Positions 1 through 4,222 are shown, counted from the first letter of the stretch. The stretch: 5,203 bases of DNA from DATDSR01 sp038062165 (GCA_038062165.1 JBBTXQ010000014.1:1-5203), one strand, 5' to 3'. Made by a program: numbers and translations. Notes: generated by a model not told the origin, from the letters alone.

Positions 1-227
1 CCGTCTGGAGCAAGCATTTTCAAACCGTGACATTTTGTCACGGTTTCATTTCCGCCTTCTTTCAATAGCCTTTCCTTTAGTTTTCTCCAGTAGGCTACCG
101 GATCAACACTGTTCGTGAGAACTCCGATCACATCAGAAACGGCAAAATACCAAAGTTCTTTTTCGGCATCCCAGTGACGGCGTATGTTCTTCCCCTCAAA
201 AATTGCTATTTTCTGGAGTTTATTCAT
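1..227 (-). CDS. Bro-N domain protein (phage antirepressor type), N-terminal part, cut by window edge
   Basis: The 75 complete codons visible begin MNKLQKIAIFEGKNIRRHWD and match the Bro-N (BRO family, N-terminal) DNA-binding fold. Seen: the opening strand IAIFEGKNIR, the ELWYFAVSDVIGVLT block, the VAYWRKLKERL helix and a VTKCHGLKMLAPD segment. Bro-N proteins occur as prophage antirepressors and as stand-alone regulators, and I associate this subtype with Patescibacteria genomes. The ATG at 227 lies 6 nt after the stop of the 55-aa gene, so it is probably the last known gene of the csoR transcript. The only decent Shine-Dalgarno-like sequence in the window (AGGTGG, 230-235) precedes it. A perfect 10-bp inverted repeat (22-46) sits inside the coding region. 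The C-terminal part is outside the window, so neither the full length nor a second domain can be judged. The family call is fairly firm; the target is unknown. Confidence 0.8.
   Translation of the reverse strand, partial: MNKLQKIAIFEGKNIRRHWDAEKELWYFAVSDVIGVLTNSVDPVAYWRKLKERLLKEGGNETVTKCHGLKMLAPD
22..46. repeat. Perfect 10-bp inverted repeat inside the Bro-N gene
   Basis: AAACCGTGAC (22-31) and GTCACGGTTT (37-46) are exact reverse complements around the 5-base loop ATTTT. On the minus strand this encodes the conserved ETVTKCHGL stretch. It could be a hairpin in the mRNA, a binding site for a dimeric protein, or a by-product of codon choice. No T-run follows on the transcribed strand, so it is not a terminator. 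Confidence 0.6.
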
Positions 228-229
228 TA

Positions 230-235
230 CCACCT
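230..235 (-). promoter_or_regulatory. Shine-Dalgarno-like AGGTGG before the Bro-N gene
   Basis: AGGTGG on the minus strand ends 2 nt before the ATG at 227 and overlaps the TAG stop of the preceding 55-aa gene. The spacing is shorter than usual, but this is the clearest purine-rich ribosome-site candidate in the window. It supports the ATG at 227 and coupled translation. Confidence 0.4.
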
Positions 236-401
236 ATTTATTCTTCTTGTACCAGGCCCAGAGGGCGGCAATGCCTGCGATCATGAGCGCCCAAAAGAGG
301 ACGAGCGTGATAATGCCCACCACTCCTCCGGCAGCTCCCCATCCGCTCATCATTCCATAGTCGCCAACTCCGTACCCGTTCCCAAACATCATGTTCATCA
401 T
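234..401 (-). CDS. 55-aa glycine/methionine-rich single-pass membrane microprotein
   Basis: This short reading frame runs from ATG 401 to TAG 234. Residues 1-27 are rich in Gly, Met, Asn, Tyr and Trp (start MMNMMFGNGYGVGDYGMM). They are followed by one hydrophobic helix, about residues 28-50 (VVGIITLVLFWALMIAGIAALWAW), and a basic tail YKKNK, which predicts a cytoplasmic C-terminus and an exposed Met-rich N-terminus. It fits exactly between the DUF5676 gene (11-nt gap) and the Bro-N gene (6-nt gap), the main reason to accept so short a gene. It recalls the N-terminal part of SHOCT-type small membrane proteins (MMGWGYGMG followed by one helix) but has no SHOCT domain. Six methionines in the first 18 residues, next to a CsoR gene, make a role in binding soft metals conceivable; that is inference. 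The start could be either of the two leading ATGs. Confidence 0.72.
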   Translation of the reverse strand: MMNMMFGNGYGVGDYGMMSGWGAAGGVVGIITLVLFWALMIAGIAALWAWYKKNK

Positions 402-412
402 AGTTTTATTGA

Positions 413-667
413 TTATTCTTTAATGCTATTCCAGAGAATCGCGAAGAGCCACACGGCGATTATCACGATCACATTCCAGATGATCAATCCCGAAATAAAT
501 GTCCCGAAGGTCATGACGTTCGCTCCCATGCCAATATCAGTATGCAACGCCCAGCGCATGAATTCCTCTCGGATACCGCCAAACATCGCCACTCCGGCAT
601 AGCACACCACGTACACAATACTCATCCACGCGACAGAAACTTTAAGCAAGCGATTTGTGTTGATCAT
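413..667 (-). CDS. DUF5676 family small membrane protein
   Basis: An 84-aa protein with two predicted transmembrane helices, about residues 10-30 and 55-78. It has the layout of the DUF5676 family: a short basic N-terminus (NTNRLLK), helix 1, a connecting stretch with FMRWALHTDIG, helix 2 containing FGTFISGLIIW, and a closing AVWLFAILWNSI. The function of the family is not known to me; members are often seen next to metal-related genes, which agrees with the position directly behind csoR. The ATG at 667 lies 7 nt after the csoR stop, so the two are almost certainly co-transcribed and under CsoR control. There is no clear Shine-Dalgarno sequence, only A-rich bases. His42 and Cys22 are the only obvious possible metal or redox residues. 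Confidence 0.75.
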   Translation of the reverse strand: MINTNRLLKVSVAWMSIVYVVCYAGVAMFGGIREEFMRWALHTDIGMGANVMTFGTFISGLIIWNVIVIIAVWLFAILWNSIKE

Positions 668-674
668 ATTTACT

Positions 675-956
675 TTATCTTATTAACTTGTAAAAGTTAG
701 TAATCTCTTTTGCCGCCCGGGTCGACTTGCCCAAGCGCACCATCTCGACCACGTGCGTGTTAACGTGGTTTTCTAATACTAATTCCTCAGCTCCAGATAT
801 CGCCTTCTTAAGAGCCTCTGCTTGCGTAAGTATGTCTATACAATACTTTTCCTCTTCAATCATTCGGCGCAAAGCGCGCATCTGCCCCTCCGCAATAGCC
901 AATCTTCTAGAAATCTGTTCTCTTGTTTTTGAGCTTTGAGTTTTGGGTTTTGACAT
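675..956 (-). CDS. csoR: CsoR/RcnR-family (DUF156) metal-sensing transcriptional repressor
   Basis: A 93-aa all-helical protein from ATG 956. Family landmarks: ISRRLAIAEGQMRALRRMIEE (residues 15-35, the RL..IEGQ-type helix 1), EKYCIDILTQAEALKKAI, then ELVLENHVNTHVVEMV. Members are tetrameric repressors that leave DNA on binding a metal or another effector. Aligned by spacing, the ligands are Cys39, His64 and His68. The 25- and 4-residue spacings equal those of Cu(I) CsoR (Cys36-His61-Cys65), but the third ligand is His as in RcnR, while Tyr38 before the Cys recalls copper CsoR. The frame stays open upstream to an ATG at 1004, but that start would place the promoter and operator (957-992) inside the gene, so ATG 956 is preferred. 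The operator in its own promoter implies autoregulation. Family call firm; the metal is uncertain between Cu(I), Ni/Co and others. Confidence 0.9.
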   Translation of the reverse strand: MSKPKTQSSKTREQISRRLAIAEGQMRALRRMIEEEKYCIDILTQAEALKKAISGAEELVLENHVNTHVVEMVRLGKSTRAAKEITNFYKLIR

Positions 957-992
957 TTTCCTATCATACCCCCGGGGGGTATGGCGTGTCAA
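957..992 (-). promoter_or_regulatory. Promoter of the csoR operon, sigma70 type, predicted leaderless
   Basis: Read on the minus strand: -35 TTGACA (992-987, perfect consensus), 18-bp spacer, -10 TATGAT (968-963), 6-nt discriminator AGGAAA (962-957), then the csoR ATG at 956. With the usual distance from -10 to transcription start, RNA would begin at or within a base or two of the A of the ATG, so AGGAAA would not act as a ribosome site. The -35 lies 8 bp after the stop of the 259-aa gene. The spacer holds a CsoR-type palindrome, so repressor would exclude RNA polymerase. Confidence 0.82.
966..982. promoter_or_regulatory. CsoR-type operator in the csoR promoter
   Basis: The minus strand reads ATACCCCCCGGGGGTAT, a near-perfect 17-bp palindrome of the TACCCC...GGGGTA kind known from CsoR operators. 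It fills the spacer and covers the first three bases of the -10 box. The same 17-bp design recurs at 3861-3877, differing only in the central bases. Confidence 0.85.
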
Positions 993-1000
993 GAGTCTGG

Positions 1001-1780
1001 TCACACCCCACAGCCGGAACCGCTGGTTGTTGGTTTGGGGGCAATGCGAGACAGAACAGTTTGCATACCTTGAGCGCTTGAATACTTGGCAGATAACAGC
1101 GTGCGGGTGTTGGGAACATCAGTGCCGGCATAGCCTTCCGCGAAATACTCATCAATGCGCTCGTACTGACCCGGGAACCAGAGGCGGTTCATAACCAGAG
1201 CTTGATCATACATTTCATCTTCGTTTGCGCCACTTGCCGCCATAAGCTCAAGCAAGCCAAGCATGGCCATGCCGTGGTTGCAGTCTGGCATATAAGTCGA
1301 GTTGCCACAGCACGGTCGGAAAATATTTCGGCTGATATTTTCCACAAGCATTTGTTGTGCTGACGTGAGGGCCACAAACTCATGCATGGCAAAATGGCTC
1401 ATAGGAGCTCCTTTGGCAATCGTCCAACCTCCGGTAGAGGCAAGATTCTCCGCCCCTCCTTTAACATTATTGATCGGGCCTTCAGTTAACACGGGATTTT
1501 TGTTCGCTAACCCAAAGGCCCAGAGAGCGTTCAGCACATAGCGATTGTTTTCTGGAGTTACTATCACTTGCCCCTTGAGATTTCTGATTTCTGGAAATTT
1601 AGTTTCATCAACTACTCCAGTTTCAATCAGTCTGGCCGACAAGTCTCCCCAAGGGATGGTGGCGCCAGTCGCTGCTTGAATTGGAATTACTTCCTCAATC
1701 TTTTGGACCGGACGCGCGTAGTCAATCGCAAAGGCTATAAAACCCAATGCAATAATACTAGCAACAATTTTCAAGTTCAT
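1001..1780 (-). CDS. Exported protein with CCGN...DCNH motif, uncharacterised
   Basis: A 259-aa protein with an N-terminal hydrophobic segment (residues 4-18) acting as signal peptide or anchor. There is no lipobox cysteine. The rest is soluble: IPWGDLSARLIETGVVDETKF (42-62), VTPENNRYVLNALWAFGLANKNP (74-96), GGAENLASTGGWTIAKG (108-124), SHFAMHEF (128-135), then PCCGNSTYMPDCNHGMAMLG (156-175). Possible ligands or redox residues are Cys157, Cys158, Cys167, His169, His129, His133 and several Met, plus Cys257 in the terminal GSGCGV. I associate this signature with an uncharacterised family in Patescibacteria; no enzymatic role is known to me. A helical metal- or haem-binding protein of the envelope, kept reduced by the CcdA-type protein encoded upstream, would fit. 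The start overlaps the preceding gene by 23 nt, has no Shine-Dalgarno sequence and lies 29 nt after a strong hairpin (1810-1840). Confidence 0.8.
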   Translation of the reverse strand: MNLKIVASIIALGFIAFAIDYARPVQKIEEVIPIQAATGATIPWGDLSARLIETGVVDETKFPEIRNLKGQVIVTPENNRYVLNALWAFGLANKNPVLTEGPINNVKGGAENLASTGGWTIAKGAPMSHFAMHEFVALTSAQQMLVENISRNIFRPCCGNSTYMPDCNHGMAMLGLLELMAASGANEDEMYDQALVMNRLWFPGQYERIDEYFAEGYAGTDVPNTRTLLSAKYSSAQGMQTVLSRIAPKPTTSGSGCGV

Positions 1781-2186
1781 GTTCTATTTTTTGTACAGAC
1801 TTTGGATCTGAGGCCAGGCCTTTCGTTGAGTCCTGGCCTCGGGGTTCGATTCGACCCCTGAAACCCAAATAAACTAATAAATAAATTAGCGCAGTCAAAC
1901 CAAACCAACCGAACCTGAAGTGCAGGAGTTGCCAAGCGACGATGAGTGCGACCGGAATACTCACAAGTTTCCACCAAATAATCCACTTAGAGGCAAGGCC
2001 ACTAAGTGAGAACTTGTTGGCAAGAACGTACGAGATGCCCACCGCGCTACCTCCCATGAGCATAGCGATGAGACTCTCGTCTATTCGATACCCAAAGTAT
2101 CGAAGCGTAAGTAAGATTATCCATGTGCTTGAAACAAGCACGCAGATGGGACAGATTTTCTTGAAGACTGTCTTTAGGAATTGCAT
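1758..2186 (-). CDS. Four-helix membrane protein with N-terminal CPIC motif
   Basis: 142 aa with predicted helices at about 13-29, 36-56, 68-88 and 92-109, and a hydrophilic tail from about 110. A Cys12-Pro-Ile-Cys15 motif lies at the membrane edge of helix 1, after the basic start MQFLKTVFKK, and two cysteines (141-142) end the protein. MLMGGSAVGISYVLANKF (42-59) looks conserved in type, but I cannot name the family. CxxC next to the membrane beside a CcdA-type gene suggests a thiol-redox partner or metal site; this is inference. The ATG is 2 nt after the CcdA-like stop (TAGCCATG) without a Shine-Dalgarno sequence, so translation is probably coupled. The tail is encoded by DNA with two tight inverted repeats and overlaps the next gene, so its last 30 or so residues may be little constrained. 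Confidence 0.78.
   Translation of the reverse strand: MQFLKTVFKKICPICVLVSSTWIILLTLRYFGYRIDESLIAMLMGGSAVGISYVLANKFSLSGLASKWIIWWKLVSIPVALIVAWQLLHFRFGWFGLTALIYLLVYLGFRGRIEPRGQDSTKGLASDPKSVQKIEHELENCC
1810..1840 (-). other. Strong RNA hairpin at the 3' end of the 142-aa gene
   Basis: GAGGCCAGG (1810-1818) and CCTGGCCTC (1832-1840) pair perfectly: a 9-bp, mostly G-C stem with a 13-nt loop. In the mRNA it ends 29 nt before the start codon of the 259-aa gene. No T-run follows directly (AGATCCAAAG), so it is not a classical terminator. Possible roles are mRNA processing, 3'-end protection after cleavage, or partial attenuation between the two genes. Confidence 0.5.
1841..1858 (-). other. Second, abutting small hairpin
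   Basis: GGGGT (1841-1845) pairs with ACCCC (1854-1858) around an 8-nt loop TCGATTCG. It touches the 9-bp hairpin at 1810-1840 with no base between, giving two stacked stem-loops in the mRNA inside the tail-coding part of the 142-aa gene. Small on its own; listed because of the tandem arrangement. Confidence 0.35.
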
Positions 2187-2188
2187 GG

Positions 2189-2977
2189 CTAGAAGAGATA
2201 AATGATAAACCCGAGTATAATCATGGCAATAGCGGCCGCGACACGAACATATCTACTCTCACTTCTCTGCCACGCGCGCAATTTTTCCAGAGCGCCAGTG
2301 CGAGCGGCCAGAACTAAGATAACGAGAAGTGGCAAAACGAAGATCGCATTGTAGAGAATCAAGTAGCCAACACCCGTTAGATAAGTAGTTGTGTCGTGCA
2401 AGAGGCCAAGTACAGCCAGATACGGTCCACCGGTACAGGGGAACTCGCAGAGGCCTACAAGTGCCCCGAGTAAGAACATGGCGGGCAATGTTCCCTTCTC
2501 CATGAGAGCAGCAATCTTCCTGTGCGCAGAATCGGGAATCTTGAAGATAATCGGAAACTTCGGGAATATCACACTCACAATACTTAAAATCCCAATCAGC
2601 ACAAGTAAGAGAGCCGCAATCTTGCCCATGAAGTGTGGGATCGAAAAAATGTGCAAGGCTTGTAATAACCCAAGGCCGATCAGGAAATATGCCAAGTAGA
2701 GTCCTGCGATATAGACAAGGCCGTACTTGAGTAACTCACCGCGCGATTTACCCAACCCTACAAGTACCACAATGGTTAAGAGTAAGACAGAGAAGGCACA
2801 CGGATTGATACTGTCAATTAATGCCGACGAGCCCACAAGCGGCAAGAGCCACTTGCCTTCGGCGCTTATCTGCCAGATAAAGTCTGTGCTACCTGTACCC
2901 CACTTGAGGAAAACCGCGAGCGCAACAAGCAATCCTGCGGCGATTGCCAGTACTCCGGGTTTCTTAAGGAATGACAT
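2189..2977 (-). CDS. CcdA/DsbD-type transmembrane thiol-redox protein (ccdA-like)
   Basis: 262 aa with about seven hydrophobic helices: one N-terminal (8-25) and a six-helix core typical of the CcdA / DsbD transmembrane domain. The paired in-membrane cysteines are visible: ALIDSINPCAFSVLLLTI (Cys60) and LVGLCEFPCTGGPYLAVLGLL (Cys177, Cys181). In the family, one Cys in the first and one in the fourth core helix shuttle electrons from cytoplasmic thioredoxin to envelope proteins, for disulfide reduction, haplotype-type cytochrome c maturation or metal-enzyme assembly. Here no cytochrome c assembly gene is near; the neighbours are Cys-bearing exported proteins, the likely clients. The NPCAF and FPCTGGPY variants differ from textbook CcdA, so this is a divergent branch. 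The ATG at 2977 overlaps the end of the DUF1573 gene by 14 nt, consistent with coupling. The core family call is firm, the clients inferred. Confidence 0.9.
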   Translation of the reverse strand: MSFLKKPGVLAIAAGLLVALAVFLKWGTGSTDFIWQISAEGKWLLPLVGSSALIDSINPCAFSVLLLTIVVLVGLGKSRGELLKYGLVYIAGLYLAYFLIGLGLLQALHIFSIPHFMGKIAALLLVLIGILSIVSVIFPKFPIIFKIPDSAHRKIAALMEKGTLPAMFLLGALVGLCEFPCTGGPYLAVLGLLHDTTTYLTGVGYLILYNAIFVLPLLVILVLAARTGALEKLRAWQRSESRYVRVAAAIAMIILGFIIYLF

Positions 2978-3464
2978 TGGCTCGGAAGTTTAACTCTGTG
3001 GCACCGGCATCAGTCTCAAGTCTAACCACTCGCTCAATCACACCCACTCCTGCAGGCCCGTGAGCAGCCGGATCGAAGGTGGCAACAATCTGAACACTCT
3101 CACCCGGAGCAATACTACGCTCCATGGATGGCACGAAACCGTGTCCGGGCATGCCGAACTCATCACTTTCTTTACCAGCTTGAACAAATTTAGCACTTGT
3201 GCACATGCATGATGTGAACAATTTGCTTGTTTTGATTACAGAATCAGAGTTGTTGGTGAGAATATAAACTGTACTTACCTTGCCATTTTTCATACTGATC
3301 GTGCCGAAATCGTGGAAAACTTTGTCAGGAATAAGCGATGTTTCAGCAATAACAGTAGTAACATTTTGCTTTGGCTCTGATAGGGTACTGCTCGGCCGCC
3401 CAAGCCATATTAGCCCGGCAAGTACAGCCACTAAGAGAAGAATCATGAGAATAGAATTTTTCAT
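2964..3464 (-). CDS. Membrane-anchored DUF1573 protein with SCMCT motif
   Basis: 166 aa: an N-terminal anchor helix (4-21), a linker, then an Ig-like DUF1573 domain. Recognisable parts are VFHDFGTISMKNGKVSTVYILTNNS (49-73), the cysteine motif TSCMCTS (84-90, Cys86 and Cys88), IAPGESVQIVATFDPAAHGPAGVG (118-141) and the closing RLETDAGATELNFRANV. Most DUF1573 domains carry SCGCT; here Met replaces the Gly. An extra segment with EFGMPGHGF (102-110) brings more Met and His residues. The family is extracytoplasmic with no settled function. Position before the CcdA-like gene (14-nt overlap) suggests that its CxC pair is kept reduced or loaded with metal. The ATG at 3464 is 28 nt after the previous stop with no Shine-Dalgarno sequence. 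Confidence 0.85.
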   Translation of the reverse strand: MKNSILMILLLVAVLAGLIWLGRPSSTLSEPKQNVTTVIAETSLIPDKVFHDFGTISMKNGKVSTVYILTNNSDSVIKTSKLFTSCMCTSAKFVQAGKESDEFGMPGHGFVPSMERSIAPGESVQIVATFDPAAHGPAGVGVIERVVRLETDAGATELNFRANVIP

Positions 3465-3492
3465 AACACTAAATTAGCTACTAAGCGAGAGC

Positions 3493-3849
3493 CTAGGCCA
3501 AAGTAGGGCTCTTGTTCAAACGCGATAACCAAGTAATTAGTTTTTGGAAAGGCGAAACAAAACTGAACTTAAAGAGACTTCTCGGTATGAATCTAGGTTC
3601 AAAAAGGGTACGGAAACTAAGATGAAAAAGTGCAAAGGTCAAAACGAGAAGTGCCAGAATAGGCAGTATTAAATTGAAGAGTGAAAATAGTTTGAGATGA
3701 CCATCGAGCGAAGCGGAGAGACAAGGTTGGCTAAAAGCAATAGCTGACAGACAGCCCGTATCATGCATCGGTCCGTGTGGAGCGATAACGCCATAGAGAG
3801 TCATCACAGAGAAGATAGCTAGGACGGTTATGGAAAGGATTCTCACCAT
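3493..3849 (-). CDS. Two-helix membrane protein with exported Cys/His loop, first gene of CsoR-controlled operon
   Basis: 118 aa from ATG 3849. Helices lie at about 4-22 and 54-78; the C-terminal 40 residues are basic (RTLFEPRFIPRSLFKF), so by the positive-inside rule both ends are cytoplasmic and the loop faces outward. That loop (23-52) carries His25, Met28, His29, Cys33, Cys43 and His51 within HGPMHDTGCLSAIAFSQPCL, a good candidate for metal binding or a disulfide. I cannot assign a family name, though similar H..C...C small membrane proteins are familiar from Patescibacteria genomes. The frame is open upstream to an ATG at 4065, but that would run through the promoter/operator and across the stop and most of the 112-aa gene, so ATG 3849 is chosen; it lies 6 nt after the -10 box. 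It should be the most directly CsoR-controlled product of the five-gene operon. Confidence 0.75.
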   Translation of the reverse strand: MVRILSITVLAIFSVMTLYGVIAPHGPMHDTGCLSAIAFSQPCLSASLDGHLKLFSLFNLILPILALLVLTFALFHLSFRTLFEPRFIPRSLFKFSFVSPFQKLITWLSRLNKSPTLA

Positions 3850-3885
3850 ATCCCTAGTATATACCCCTAGGGGGTATTGTGTCAA
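3850..3885 (-). promoter_or_regulatory. Promoter of the five-gene thiol-redox operon, predicted leaderless
   Basis: Minus strand: -35 TTGACA (3885-3880), 18-bp spacer, -10 TATACT (3861-3856), 6-nt discriminator AGGGAT (3855-3850), then ATG at 3849. The geometry is identical to that of the csoR promoter. The -35 contains the TGA stop of the upstream 112-aa gene (3884-3882). A CsoR-type palindrome fills the spacer. Confidence 0.82.
3861..3877. promoter_or_regulatory. CsoR-type operator in the five-gene operon promoter
   Basis: The minus strand reads ATACCCCCTAGGGGTAT, a 17-bp palindrome with half-sites ATACCCC / GGGGTAT. It shares 15 of 17 positions with the box at 966-982, the two differences being at its centre. 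It lies between -35 and -10 and includes the first base of the -10, two bases closer to the -35 than in the csoR promoter. Confidence 0.87.
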
Positions 3886-4220
3886 GTAACCAAATAGTGC
3901 CAGACGAAGAATGCGAAGATACTCATGGCCGAGATAATTGTAAAAATGATTAGTAACCACAGAGCTCGCCTTACCTGTAATTCGTTCTTTTCGCCCCCAA
4001 TAAGGGAGAAGATTGTTAACAAAACAATAAACAGAACGACAGAAGAGTAACTCTTGGTAACCCAATGGTGCCCGGGGAAACTACCAATTTTTGATAAAGA
4101 AACAAGTATGGGCTTGATCTTTTCATTTAGTTCCATGGCAATAGTAATACCCGCGACATAAAGACCGGTGATTAGCGCGGAGTAGGCTGAAGCCCAAATT
4201 AGTTTTAGATTCTTATTCAT
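3882..4220 (-). CDS. 112-aa three-helix membrane protein, unrecognised
   Basis: Predicted helices at about 8-28, 58-74 and 86-108. Between helices 1 and 2 lies a loop, ELNEKIKPILVSLSKIGSFPGHHWVTKS, with His51-His52 and Trp53 as the most conspicuous polar residues; His108 lies near the end of helix 3. There are no cysteines. I do not recognise the family. The ATG at 4220 is 2 nt after the stop of the 157-aa gene (TAATTATG), so the pair is co-translated. Its TGA stop lies inside the -35 box of the next promoter, so transcription from upstream may read into the CsoR-controlled operon: no terminator is visible in the 32-nt gap. Confidence 0.75.
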   Translation of the reverse strand: MNKNLKLIWASAYSALITGLYVAGITIAMELNEKIKPILVSLSKIGSFPGHHWVTKSYSSVVLFIVLLTIFSLIGGEKNELQVRRALWLLIIFTIISAMSIFAFFVWHYLVT

Positions 4221-4222
4221 AA

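Noticed and set aside
174..602. Plus-strand reading frame of 142 codons, and other plus-strand frames throughout
   Set aside because: They lie opposite well-supported minus-strand genes, give low-complexity or unnatural proteins, and have no family motif or ribosome site.
1001..1003. Recoded UGA (Gly), as in some Patescibacteria
   Set aside because: TGA ends the 259-aa protein at a natural C-terminus just before a promoter, and TGA ends the 112-aa gene in the next promoter's -35. No in-frame TGA interrupts any conserved domain.
957..1004. Start of csoR at ATG 1004 (109 aa)
   Set aside because: The added 16 residues (MTRLLTRHTPRGYDRK) translate the -35, operator and -10. Family length and the leaderless geometry both favour ATG 956.
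1821..1858. tRNA-like T-arm motif GGGGTTCGATTCGACCCC on the plus strand
   Set aside because: The GGTTCGATT core resembles a T loop, but the 5-bp stem does not pair in the tRNA register, no acceptor, D or anticodon arm can be built around it, and it lies within the 142-aa gene.
3487..3513. Possible terminator after the 118-aa gene (AGAGCC...GGCTCT)
   Set aside because: The stem is only 6 bp with a 13-nt loop and there is no T-run on the transcribed strand; the next gene follows after 28 nt.
3850..4065. Upstream extension of the 118-aa gene to an ATG at 4065 (190 aa in total)
   Set aside because: The extension runs antiphase through the 112-aa gene on the same strand and across the promoter/operator at 3850-3885. 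The residues before Met at 3849 look like shadow sequence, and a membrane-anchor start fits 3849.
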